The position numbers were made by a program, and so were the translations under genes. Below are positions 33,771 through 46,900 of a stretch of 64,000 nucleotides of DNA, one piece after another. Numbering within the stretch: the first letter of the stretch is position 1; every line of letters starts with the position of its first letter. The notes under the pieces are model-generated. The model was given only the letters and a program-made list of their open reading frames with translations, ran no database searches and was not told where the DNA came from. Source of the DNA: Pristionchus mayeri (lineage: Eukaryota; Nematoda; Chromadorea; Rhabditida; Neodiplogasteridae). Location: positions 31,947,215 through 32,011,214 of the forward strand of contig BTRK01000003.1 in assembly GCA_036245805.1 (NCBI GenBank), given 5' to 3'.

Positions 33771-34960
33771 CCGCCATGTGGTGCCCCTTGTCGTGTCGTT
33801 CACACTAATCGATAGGTTCCCGATGAGTAATTGGCCTGTGTTTGGGCTAATCTTAGTTTACTGCTCCTTCCTTCCTCCTTCGCCCCCCGTTCTCACAGCT
33901 TTCTGAGTGTGTGTATGAGAGGGAGAGGAATCGTTGCCCTCTCGAGTAGTAATCTGTGACGGATTACTCCGGCGCCTTTCCCGCCCGCTGCGATTTCGTT
34001 GTTCGCTACTGCGCTTTTAGCCATGAGTCTTCGTGGAAGACTTCGCTAGAAAGTGCTCGCTTAATTTTGCGTGATAGCTCACCGATCAAAACCGCGAGAG
34101 CGCACGCAAGACTAAAATACGGAGTTTGGCAATTTCTGGTCCTTTCGGTGAGCATTCTGCCTCGTTGTGGCCAATATTCTTTCAAGAGCGCGCGCAATGT
34201 GATTTCTTTTGCTCGTCAAATTCCTGTAGTGGCTGATGTTTCCTGACAGAGCAGTGCATCGAGTAGGACGAGGAAGAGAGCGGGAGAGCGGGAGAGAGAA
34301 GCCTAATTGCACGAATGTATCCCCCCCGTCACGGGCGAGCACTGCCACACAGATTCACTCTCCCAAATTAGGCGCGCTTTTTTAGGCATCCGAGCTCCCT
34401 CCTTCTGCGCTTTCCGAGAATCATTACGCTGATGAATCATGCTATTTTCCGGCCGATATTGCGCAAATTCTGCGCCCCTTTTCGCTTCTGTGCGAGTGCT
34501 CATGCTTGCGCTTAATTTATCTTGTATTTTCAGTAATTAAATCGTATCAATATAGAGTAATTTAAGCATTTTAATTTTCGAAATCACGCGCGCGCCCCAT
34601 CCCCCGTCGCTACGCGAGGCCGCTTGCGAGAATGGTGCCTCGTCGTCTCGCCGCTCTCGCCCGTGAGCACGCTCCCTCTGCCCCCTTCCCTTCTCTTGCT
34701 CGCTCGTTTACTTGTCTCTCTCTCTCCTCTTTGTGGCTGGCTCTGGCGGTGCTGGGCGTAGGGAGTTCTTCCTCCTCTGCTTCGTCAGCCTTCTCTCCTC
34801 CCCGCCTTCCTTCTCCTCCTCCCGATTCCCATCACCCTCTTGAGCTACTTGCGTTGCGTTGCGTGCCTCTTCTCATCCTTCCTTGCACATGTGTTTCGTA
34901 TTTCTCGCGTTGCTCGCCGCTACTGCCTGTTACGCGCTGCTGCTCAAGTCACACGCTCCC
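33771..34960 (+). other. Upstream region of the zinc-finger gene, no other gene seen
   Basis: CT-rich DNA with scattered open frames that overlap exon 1 in other frames. No TATA or initiator could be assigned with confidence. Confidence 0.4.
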
Positions 34961-34967
34961 ATTGCAG
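34961..34967 (+). promoter_or_regulatory. Likely trans-splice acceptor of the zinc-finger gene
   Basis: ATTGCAG stands 28 bases before the chosen ATG (34996) with no upstream exon recognised, the usual arrangement for spliced-leader addition in nematodes. An in-frame ATG at 34840 would be removed by this acceptor. Confidence 0.5.
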
Positions 34968-34995
34968 TGTCGAAGCATCCCCTCCCGCCTCAACG

Positions 34996-37900
34996 ATGAC
35001 GTCTTCGGAGACGCCTCCGCCTTCCGTTGCGACGACTACAGCTACGCCACCGCCGTCCTCGACCAGTGCCGAGCCGCACGCCTTCTCGAAGCTCACTTTC
35101 CGCACGGTAAACTAATCGATTATTGATTGGTTGCCCGAAAAATAATCAATAATTGCCTTGCAGCTGGAGCGCAACTCGAACATGATCTTCGCGCTGGCCA
35201 CGAGCAGCAAGGGCAGCCTGATCTCCCGCGTCTCTCTCGCCGCCAACGAGCTGCTGCGCGAAATCGCCGAGAAGAAGGTACGTGGTGTGCTGCCGCGGCG
35301 ACGTTTGCCAAACATCGTCGTTCACGTGGTGTGTTGTGTGTGCGCTGCCCCATTCAATCGATATCACATCGGCATCGAGAAGGGGACGCGAGAGCGCGTG
35401 CTTACTGTGTGTTTACCCACTAGTCCGCGGCGCCGCTCGAGAAGAGAGGGCAGTTGAAGGGGGCGAAGGGAAGGGGGTTCTTGAATCAGCCATGGTGGAC
35501 CTACCATCCTCGCCCCAGCGCGATTAAGCACTCATTGGTTTGCACATGATTCATCAAAGTGAAGCGTAGCACCACACCACGTAGCATTTCTCTCTAGGAT
35601 TCCTGCACAGGCGCGCTCTAGAATGCATTTTGCTACTGAATCGATCAATGCTTCTCCCCAGCTCCAGGCCCAGAATTACGTACGCACTAGCCATAGCAAC
35701 CAGGCTTCCGCGCTGGATTTCTCCCCCATGGTTCCTCAACTCCAATTCATCCCGTGACCTCCCCTCCCTCCGCTCATCAATCAATAGGCCTCTCGACCAC
35801 TTCTCCTCCGGAGAGCAGAGAAGGGAGAGCCCCCCTCCTGACTCGAGTCCCAACAGCTGCTTCCCCCCCCCCCCCCCCCCCCCCCCCCCGATGTCCCCTC
35901 GCTCCCTTCTCCTCTATTCCAATCGAGGTCACTGCGTTTCTGCCAGATAGGCCCCACTCACCCTCCTCCTTTCCCCTCCCCTCGTCCCCTCTAGCCCCGC
36001 TCTTCCTCCCTTCCCTCTCGCTCTAGCGGGTCACTGATTGCCAGCGAGTGGGAGATCGAGCAGGAGCAAACATGTCGCAGGAAGAGGGAAGAGGGAAGGC
36101 AGTGGTGGTGTGCGCACCACGCCGACCACGAATGGGAAAACGTCGCATAGCAGAGTAATGATGAAAGTCCCCCGGCAGAGCGTGGACAGGGAGGCTACTG
36201 GAGGTGATGAAATCAGAGCGAGCGCTCGTGAAAAGAGGGGACATTTGTGAGGGAGGAAGGGCGAAACATCGATCACGAAGTGCGCTTTCATGCAGCTGTT
36301 ATCTGCAGCTGGCCGTCGCTTGTAGGCTGGAAAGAATGTCTGAGCATGCTAATTTTATGCGAATGTGGTGGGCTATTCATGGTTGTTGAGGATTTGAATT
36401 GTTTCGGATACATTGACTGTCCGATTTTGACACCCAACCAATCCGTGCAAAGATACGCATCGACTGGTGCTCGAAATCACCGGGAAGCGGGGCGCACCTG
36501 TCCCTCCCTTTCTCTCTATTCGCTCTCTACTCTCCTCTTGCAATGCGTGACTAATCCGGTCATAGTAGCGCCGTGCATTAGGATATCCTGCCTGGAGGGG
36601 AATTTTGGGGTATTTCATAAAGAAAGACAGAAAATGATTGATGGGCGAGGATACTCCCGGTGATACGCATGAGTCGGGGCTCGAAATCACCAGGAACCGA
36701 TTGTTGTGGTTATCTCCCTGTTTGTTCCTGCCCTGCTCTTGTGATGTGTGACTAACCCAAGCATAGTGGAGCAGTGCATTAGCCTATTCTCTCGGAGGGA
36801 ATTTTGATTTGTTTCCAACTGGAAATTCTTGGAAAATTGATACTCGAACAATCCTTCCGAAAATATGCACTAGCCGGCGCTCGAAATCACCAGGCGCGCC
36901 TGTCCCTTCTCCCCCCCCCCCCCCCCTCTCTTCTTCCGAAGTGTGATCGATTCCCAGCGCCGCCGCTCACTGATATCGCAGAGATAACACGTGTTGTGAT
37001 AGACACACGCTGCTCGGAACCGCATGACGCAGCGGCTGACCTACCTACCGTAGTCCTAGGGCACTACAGTACGCCATTCACGGTGGACTCGTGACCTACC
37101 ATGTCGGTGAATGTACAGTGAACCTGAAACGAACATGGTACAGACATTCCACTGACTACAATACGCACGTTTACAGTATTTCCGCAGACTACAGTACGCA
37201 CGTTTACAGTAATCGTTCGATTGCAGGTTGAAGAGAAGACGCTGAAGACGCTCGAGTTCTACGTGATCAAAGACCAGCTGAAAATGGACGGAGCGGAGCC
37301 CCTGATATTCCTCGCCCAGGTATACGGTGTTCCTTGGATACTGTATCAAGGGCGCTGGGGAATACGGTAGTCGAGTATTACCAGAATACGGTAGATATTC
37401 TGTTGGGGGATACTGTAGTTTGGCAACCTCAGTGAAACTGCAGCGCGGAAGTGGTTTTGGCTCTTAGTTACAGTAGTCTCTCTGGGATACGGTAGCCGCA
37501 TCTCTGCTCATTTCCCTGTCGCTACAGTGCGCGGCTTCCATGGAGATTGCTCCTTGTCCTTTTCCCTCTCATCCCCCTCTTCTTCGCTGGAAGCACTCTT
37601 CTGTTCTCGAGTGGAGTAGTCAGGAAGGAGGGGGGGGGGGGGGTGGGCATCCTTCCTCCCGATTCTGCTCCTCTGCGTCTCTGCCCTTCTTCTGCTCAGC
37701 ACACACTTGTCTTGCTCTCGCGTGCATGCGAAGAGTAGGGGGGGGGGGGGGGGTGGCGAGAGCGGCCAGAGAGTGCAGAGTGCCCCCTGCCTGCCCGGTG
37801 CCACTCCAGCTGGCAGCGCCTGACTCCTCTCTCTCTCTCTGCGGCTGCGAAGAATGGCCCAGTCCTCTGCGTCTCTGCCCTCCCACTCCCTCTCCTCTCT

Positions 37901-40900
37901 CCCTCCCCTCCTCCCATCCCTCGCGCCTCCGATCGATCGCTCACCACCAAGCGGCGCCGCCACCGGGAGAAACGCGGCGAGAGCGGCCAGAGAGGCAGAG
38001 AAAGGAGCAGAGAGCAAGAGATACGAGGAGGGAAGGGGGAGGATTGCAAGGGGTCTGTTGATGGTGAGCGAGGGAAGGGGGCAGAGACGCAGAGGAGCGA
38101 GGTGAATCAGCTGCCAACGGGTGTACACAGAGAGCAGTGCATTGTGTGCTGCGGCGACGTTTGCGAAAAGTCGCTTACGTGTTGCGTGCGCTGCGTTCAA
38201 TCGATATCGCATGTGGTTGCAAGGGCCATGTTGATGGTGATCGAGGGAAGGGAAGGGAGGTGAATCAGCAGAGAGTGACGGCGCTGTACACATATCGGAG
38301 GTCCTTGATCATGGGAAGGGAGAGGGCATTGTGGCGATGATCGATTGATAGATTACGGTAGTAGGTCGAGCAGGCTGCGCAGTGATGCGTGTGGTTGTGA
38401 GGATTCTGGGAAATCCCCGGATTACGGTGGATTATCGATCGATCACTCTGATTCGCCCCTCTACTCCCCTTTCATCATTGCCCCCTCCTCCTGCACACTC
38501 GAATCCATCAGGCAGTGAGTGGAGGAGGGTGGTGACAGATTGGTTTGCACAGTGCCTCCCCCCCCCCTCTCCCTTCCTTCCCTCTCCCCCCTTTCAGCCC
38601 CTTCCACCACTACTCCTCTTCAGCCATCTCTGCCATCGAATTTCGTGTTCCCCTCCCCAGAGTGCACAAAGCACCCTCCTTCTGGAAGGAGCAGAAGGAA
38701 AGCGAGGGAAGCAGGGGCTAGTAGAGTGAGGGGAGGGGGGGGGGGGGGACTACATCACGATCGGTCGATCGATAGATGGAAAATTGAAGAGACGCCGGCC
38801 TGAATTACGAACTCTTAAGAAGAGGCAAGGAGGCAGCAATGCCCAGTAGCTAGACTGATGGATGCAGGAAGAGGGGGGAAACTCGGCCCTTCCTCTCTCG
38901 ATCCATCCCCCTCCCGAATAAAGCTTGCACTATTGCAAGGGAGAAAGAGCGTCCGCGCTCACTTGATTTGCATGTGCTCGCCGAAGGGGGGAACAGCAGA
39001 TGTGCAGATTTACTGAGAGTGTGAACTTTTTTCCCGCAGAAAATGTGTCGCTCTGAGCCAGGTGGCGCAGCGATTTTCCCGACCACCCCTGCTGGAAGGG
39101 TGTTGGTAGCCTTTGGGTTCTCGTTTTCCGGGGAAAAAGAAAGAATAACCTTCTCCTCTCTTGTTGCAACATCGTCGCTTTAATGACGAAGCGAAGCGAT
39201 GCTGAAATGAGCGAGCATCTTGGCGTCATTTCTTTTCCCGCTGCATCAGCTGATCTTCGAGGAATTCTGGGAATGGTGGGATGCAGGGGAGAGAGGGAGA
39301 GGAGATTCATCGATAGAGAAGAAGCATCGATCATTCGAACAGAAGAAGAGGAGGCAGCAGCATCTTCTTCCCATCTCCCCCTCTGTCCCCTTCTTCTTCT
39401 CCTCCTCTCCTCCTTCTCTTCTCCTTCTCCCGCGGCGGCAGGAATAGAAAGAAGAGGAGTAGGGGAGGGGAAGCGAGTGTAAAGAGCGAGGATTGCTTCC
39501 CGAGATGAGATGGGAGAATCCCGGAGGGATGAGCAGGAACAGGCGAGGCGTCTTGAGGGGAACGAGGGGTACTGTAACTCGAGTACTACTGTAGTGGTTG
39601 AAGCACGATGTGGCACGGTGGCAATTACAGTGAGTGATGGGCGCAGAATTATGAATGGCTTCGGCACCTGCCTCGAGCTATTTGTGGGTTCTCCCTCGGG
39701 TGAAAACCCGAGTGCGGTAATTTGTGTGTACGTGAGATGCCCTTTCCCTCGTGGAATTTTGAAGAAGAATCCTCTCCTGTGCGTGGAAGTTTTGAAGTGG
39801 CAAAGCGCCTTTCTAGAGGAGGGGAAACGTGAAAAAAGTGTCCATCTTTTGGGGTACGTGCAGAAAAAAAGCGCGGCAAAGGGTAGTGGTGATTCGTAGG
39901 TGGCGAGAGAGTGTGGGAGTAGAGGAGAGCGGAGAGAAGGGAGAGAGATGGGGTAGGGAAGAACTGTCCATTCACTTGGAAGGGTGAGGGAGGAGGAGGA
40001 AGTACCAGATGTCACTAGAAGAGAAGAGAAGAGGAGAGAGGACTCTGAATGGGGCAGGAGAGGGGGGGGGGAAGATGGGAAGCACAATGAGGAATCGAGC
40101 GGAGCCGCTACGGAGAGGGACCAAAGAGGGGAGGATGGCCTGGGGGATAATGAAAGGGCGGAAGACATGATAATAAAATTAAAACAATCATATAGTTTGT
40201 GCGTAAATAACCCTGTAGGCAACAGTAACAGAAAGAAATACATGATGATCCATGGAATTCCCTGATTACGGCATTTATTGCAGAGCATCCTGGCGATGGC
40301 GCGATCGATTGGCGGATTCGAGGATACGGTAGTGCAGCCGCCCGCCTTCTCCCTCAAGCCGCCCATGTACTTTGGCGATGGAGAGGATGGAGACGATAAT
40401 GTCAGTCGGCTAACGTAGTCTGGAGCGATCGATAAATGAACTTAAAAGTAGCTGAAATTAATCAATATTCGATTGCAGGTGTTCGCCCGTCCCTCAGGCT
40501 CTCGAGCAAAGACGCAGGAGGTGAGTGGATTACGGTAGATTTTATGGCCTTTATTGATCTATATGTCGGTAGATCATTGTCAATTATCGATTGCAGTTCC
40601 CGCTGTTCCGCAATGACGAGCCTGCTGCTGATGGTGGGTATTTTTGAAATTTTATGTTTGGAAATTTCCCGAAGTTATTGATGATTTGCAATCACACATG
40701 GTTTAACACGCTTGCGAAACATGCAATCAGCAGTTGGATCTTTCTTGTTTTCTGAAGATTATGTTCTCCTTCTCAGGCGAAATTCTCGATACATCGGACA
40801 ACACGGAGACTAGCGCAGCGAGCACTGAGAAGGACAAGGTTTGGATTATTTGATTAATTAATTAAGATTAATTATAATTTAAGTGTTCCTTAATTAATAA

Positions 40901-43900
40901 TAATAAATTTACAAAGTGTAAAAATATTCAAAAAAAAATCTCTGTCAGCCCGTCACTGCTGTTAACGACTGGTGTGTGAAGATGCGCCCCACGTACAAGT
41001 TCCGCCCTCTCACTCCCGAAGGAGATAAGAAGTGGGTTACTTTAGATTGTATTCCTAAGAATGTAGTATATCAGGGTCGTGTTCACTTTTCCTTTCTATA
41101 ACACAATTGTTATTTTGTGTAGTGCCATTCTCGGGTGGCTTTGGGTTTCAACAGCCATTTGTATTTCAGTGATATTGCGTTCAGCAATGTGATGAGCAGG
41201 TATGTTATAAAACAATATTAACTACGATAATGAAAATATGTCATAATATTCAGAGATGAGCGCACTCCTACTCCTTCTCCTCCGCCCTCTCCCACTCTGA
41301 GAGCACTGCTGAATATGAAGAGGAAGAGAACTGAGGGAGACGAGGAGGAGACTGACCAAGAAGAGGTGGGGGAGATTTTATAGAGCATGCTTTCAACTGT
41401 TTTATCCAACTGCTACAACCATAGACAGATATTCGCAAATTTCAACTGGCACCGTAGTGTTTCACGTATTGGTTATAGTCGGCAAGTCAACCTCTTTTTG
41501 ATTTGTATTCGAATGTCGTTCCAAATACAAAAATGTCACTACTTCAGAATGAGGACGATGAGGAGACGCAGCAGAACACGACGGCGTCGTCGAGTGTCGA
41601 CAAGGAAGGACGTGAGTTTTGTTTCCTGGTGGATCTGGGTTTCAATTGCTAGGCATAATCAAATATTATTAATCGTAGGTGCCATGCAGATCGCATTTAC
41701 ATTTTAGTATTGGTTGCTTTTAGCACAACATAGCGCTGTTGTACAATCACAGTTTGTTCCTTGATGGTTGCTAACAAATGATGAAGTCATGTTTATCGCG
41801 GTATATATTTTTTGAAAATTTTCAGTGCAATGCCCAATGTGCGACACATTCTTCTATGCGCAGCACCAACTCGAGAGCCATCTCGTCGGATATCACAGAA
41901 TGAAGCCAACGTTCGGAGATACGGTGAGGATTACGGTATTTTTGTTTGTCAACTGATCACTGTGGTCCCATTGCTTCTCACTTTCATGAGCGATGTATAA
42001 AACATTAAATTAACTAAAATTAATACTTTCTTTCCAGACCTCCAACTCGTCCGACTTCCAACCCTCTGTCTCATCGGCGCACAATTCAGTCGTTGGCGGT
42101 TCTGCATCCATCCTCTCCACTCGTCCTCTCAATGGATTTGGACAGCAGAGAAAGGAAGGGGGAGGAGGGACGGCCCATATGAAGGCTACTGAGCTGGTTG
42201 GTTCTTGTGAATAATAGTGAGAAATGATAAATCATTGGAGCTACAGAACCCACACGTATTACGTAACAAGAGTGAAACGCTGTTGTAATTGGGCCAATGA
42301 GTTACAAGCATCTTCAGATCCGAACCTCCGCCACTACGGTTACTTCCCCGGGAGGCACAGTCCGTCACTACTCCTCTCCCTCGAATGCAGCCCGTGCAGC
42401 AGCGAAGGCGGCTGCAGCTGCTGCAAATGGCGTTTTCCGTCCCAACGCGCCTAGCAAGCCTTGTGAGTAAATGTTTTTTTTGCATTGTTCTCCAGCCAAC
42501 AATAAATTCACTTTTGTTAATTTACGTGTCAATTATGATAGGAACGTGATTCGGACGGGTAGACAAAATTTCGGGATGTATAGTATTTTACTATTATTTA
42601 CTTAATTGAATTTCTTGCAGACACGTGTCGTCAGTGTGGAGTCGTGCTGACTTCTCAGCAGATGTACGCCAGCCACGTGAGATACAACCATCCCAAGGAG
42701 AAGATGGGAGAGAACGGAACGCCCACCACCAAGCCGAAGAGTACGGTAAGTGTAGTTGGGGGGGGGGGGGGTTTTACAGCAGCTTGAGAGATTTCGATAC
42801 CACATCTTCGCGCATGTGTGATTCACTCCACTACTTTTAATTCCTATTCACACAGTGTGAATAGGAATGAAAAGTAGTGGAGTGGGAGCAAACCCGATTC
42901 GGATGGGTGTGAGTAGAAATGAAATGTACAGGGTGTCCAAAAAGTATTGTTACACGGATAAAACCATGTATCTTTCTTTAAAAGCAACATAGACAACTCA
43001 AACGGGGCACAGTATTTATCAGTGACCATATGAACATGACAATGCACGATCACTCGATCTGGCCTCCATTGGCCGCGATGACCTCTCTGAGACGACGAGG
43101 GACCGAGTCAATGACGGCCCGCAGGTAAGGGACGTCGATCTTCTCCCATGCCTTGAGAAGGGCTGCCTTGAGGGAATCGCGGTTCTTGTGGCGAGTAGAG
43201 CAGGCCTCCTTCTCCAACACTGACCAAATGCTGAAGTCCAGAGGGTTGAGATCGGGGGAGTTCGAGGGCCATTCCTCACTCGAGATGAAGTCGGGCAGAT
43301 GGGCGCGACACCATGCCTGCGTCACTTTTGCCGAGTGAGCAGGCGCTGAATCCTGTTGGAAGGTCCAGCGAGCCCCTTTGAAGTGGGAGCGGGACCAGGG
43401 GAGAAGGGCCTTCTGGAGAATTGCCCTGGTGTAGTACTCCTTGTTGATCTTGACCCCGGGATCCACGAACACGAGAGGAGTCTTGCCCGTCGAGCACACA
43501 CCAGCCCAAACCATCAGTGCCTGGGGGTGGGCAATGCGAGAGATGGTTCTACCTCTGGCGTCAGCTTGCTGAGGAGACTTGGCGATGATCCTGGTGTTCT
43601 GACTGTTGTAGACCTCCTCGACTGAGAACAGCTTCTCGTCAGAGTAAACGGTAGTCAAGTGCTCCCCACGATCGGCCCGCTGAAGGAGCAGCTTGCATCT
43701 CTCCAGGCGCTTCTGCTTGTGGACATCAGTGAGGCCATGGCCCTTTCTCATCTTGTAGGGGTAGGACTTGAGAAGAGAATGAACGATGGCACACACGGAT
43801 CCTTTGGAGATCTTGAGATCCTTAGCCATCTTCCTGATGGATCGTTTGGCATTGCGATTCACTCTCTTCTCCACGATTCTCCTGTTCTTCTGAGTGAGAG

Positions 43901-46900
43901 CGGTCTTGGGTCTTCCTGATCTTGGACGGTCCTTCGCAGTGCCCAACTGCTTGAAACGGGAGATGGTGCGATAGACTGTCATTCGGGAAATACGAAGCTT
44001 CCTCCTGATGGAATCTGGGGGGTCGCCGAGGGTCCAAAGGTTGATAATAGTTTGACGATAGCGATTTGGACGAACCATGACTATGGGAAACTAATTAGTA
44101 GGTTCCCTCAACGCACCGAAGGGTGGGCTCAAACGTGTTATTACAGGTTTTGACAACTCGACCTACATGTTAAAAAAATTCGCGTTTCAAAAGTGTAACA
44201 ATACTTTTTGGACACCCTGTATGCACTTGCAGTCTGATCGCAACCGGGAGACGGCGATAGTGCATCTCGTGCTGGATGATGGCAGCAAGGCTTGTGAGTT
44301 GACAAATGTGTTTTGTTTTTTCTCTCCACTTGCATCTTTGTGCCAATTGTTGTACTTTCGCCTTTGCCGAATTTACCTTAATATCGTAACCGCAATGCAG
44401 CTGGAACTGATTCCAGTTTGAATTTGTTTTTCAAATTCCCCCGTTTGCAGTCAAATGCCGTCGCTGCGACAAGGTCTTCGATTCGGCGCAGAAGGTCGCA
44501 GGCCACTCGCGCCACTGCCTCGTACGTTTATTATTACAATTATTTTTAGGGTTTCGATTTATCGCTCAAGTACATTGCATGTATTTGCAGTTGCAGAGCA
44601 TGCACATGATGAGTTTCTGCATCTCAAAAGTAAACTCATCAATACTGTGTCATTATTGCAGCTCGTTTTCGAGGGTAAGGCGCGACCGGCCAATCAGGGT
44701 CCCGTACCGACCGAGGACAGACCGTACACTGTGAGTGATCGATCGATATTCTGTCTTTAATGCCCCTACCAAAATCATTTGGTTTTTAGTATTAGATTTT
44801 TTCGACTTGGCGCTTCGATGTTCCATCAATATATCATGAGTTGAAAGAAATCGATCCATAAATCGATTCAGAGGAACACGTAGAACAGAAGACAAAAAAT
44901 ATTATTATCTAAACTGATCTCTCCTCAGGTCTATCGGTGTGGTCTCAACTCTGACCTCGCGCGTACGTGTCCCTACTGTGGAGAACTGCTCCCATCGATT
45001 AGGAAGGTCGACAAGCACGTCAGAATGTATGGTTTATTGATTATATTATATTCCGATTTGACTAGGTGCTATTGATTTGCAGTTGATTGACTTTAGTTTG
45101 AGAACCGCCCGAAATGAAAAGTTAGCAGCTGAAATTGTTTTTCAATTCACCCGATGATTTTACTTTGCCAACTTGATGTATGAATGTGATGTAAATTACG
45201 TGGTAGTTCTTGCCTCTTGATGAAGCGCTTATAATTTATAATAATATTTTTATTAATTTTTATTAATTAGTATTTGATTTTCAGGGTGCACGAACAAGCT
45301 CGTCACGAGGTGTACGGCTGCAGCACTTGCGACCGTCGATTCGTCACCCTCGGAGGAATTGAGAACCACTGGCTACACTACGGAGTGAGTTATTGATTGA
45401 CCTAGTTGTGTATAGCAACGGAACAGCGGGGATGTGACACACTAGCGTTTGAAGATTGATTTATATTATTTACACGCATTTTACGTTGTTTTTATACGGC
45501 CATCTATCTCTCTACTATCAATTGACGCGAGTCTAGTCGTGATTGTAGACTACAATTTGTAGTAGCCAAGTAGAAACGGGGATTTCACAAGTCACTTTTT
45601 GAAATACAAAACGGATTTATTTCTAGGACTGCCCTCACGGAGTGCTCACAGTGCACAAGGATGGAATGGTGACGTGCGCTGATATTGGAGAGATTCCGCC
45701 CCCTCTCAAGAGACCGAAGATGATGCTAGAGGTGAGTGGCGTTCTCGGATATTTATTATCATCCACAGTGGCTACAACTGTCCTCGCTCGAATCGTTCAT
45801 TTATTGAAATATTCGTGAAACAGAAATGAACCGGACTTTTTCAAATCATCCTGCTCGTGTGAAACATCTATTTTGCGAACTGTTTTCCCACAAGCATTTT
45901 CTTTATTGCTATTAGGTCGTAGATAAACCAAATTACTAATTTCAGGCTGAAGCAGCAGCTGCTGCTAGGCTGCGAGATTCGGACGAGGACCCGAGTGTCG
46001 CTATCGTCAACTCCATCCTTGGCGCACACGGATTCATGGTAACTCATCGGTGCATTGGAAAGCATCTTTGAACTAGTGATTTGAAGTTATGATTGCAATG
46101 TATAACAAATAATTGAAGACCGTTTCGATGCTCCGGCGATTGCATTAAGGAAAAAAAGAAGAAAAAAACAAAATGTTACATTAAAAAGTATTTTGTAGCG
46201 GAAGAATCGCGAGGCACCGGAACTCTCTCCCGAGGCGGATATGGAAGGTAAGCTGAACAATTTTTATCATATACTCTTGTTGCTATTGTAATGCGAACCA
46301 GTTGTAGATTGCTCTGATTTTTCATAGGCACCCCGTGGATAGAGCTTTCACTAGAATTGCATATGTGGTGCGCTGTTCCTATACAGGAGTCATATTTCCG
46401 TTATAAAAAAATAAATTTAGTTTTTCTTATTCCTAGTGATTGGCAGTTTCATTGAGTTATCATACCTCTTGGGCCTTGCTCTATTTTGATCAGCAGCAGG
46501 GACCTCGCTCAATATTTTAACAATAATTTCAGATTCTGAGCGCATGGAGATGGGATTGGAGGATGAGGAAGAGACTGAAACGGCGCCCGATCTCGAGGAG
46601 TATGGAGAGGAGGAGGATGAGGTGAGGGAGAGGGGGTACGGTAGAGATGCAGTAAGAACTTATAACTGGAAGGTGGAGATGAGATACTGTATGGTTACGG
46701 TAGATAAGGGGGTAGGGGAGTTGGTGGACTGATTTTAATCCGTTGTTCCTAGTTGTTGATGAATGGTTCTTCGCATTTGGACGAAGATGAGGACGACGAG
46801 GGAAGATTGATCATCAAGGAGGAGGAAGAAGAAGAGGAAGTGACGGATAAGAAGGGAAAGGTCATGATAAGGTGAGTCTTTTTCTAACTTGAACTGTAGT

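Larger units (their letters stand above)
35278..37226 (+). other. Intron 2 of the zinc-finger gene
   Basis: It holds a 27-base C run (35863-35889), pyrimidine-rich stretches and a diverged tandem repeat (36440-36960). TACAGTA/TACCGTA words cluster at 37040-37210. No other gene is seen. Confidence 0.7.

Noticed and set aside
34632..35126. 164-codon frame over exon 1 of the zinc-finger gene
   Set aside because: It reads a different frame from the splice-consistent exon 1 and lacks a plausible continuation.
37508..38293. 261-codon minus-strand frame in intron 3
   Set aside because: Pyrimidine-biased low-complexity DNA open on both strands, with no domain or splice partner.
41109..41199. Longer exon 9 starting at the TGTGTAG site
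   Set aside because: It is open in one frame, but only the TTTCAG acceptor at 41161-41169 keeps phase with exons 8 and 10.
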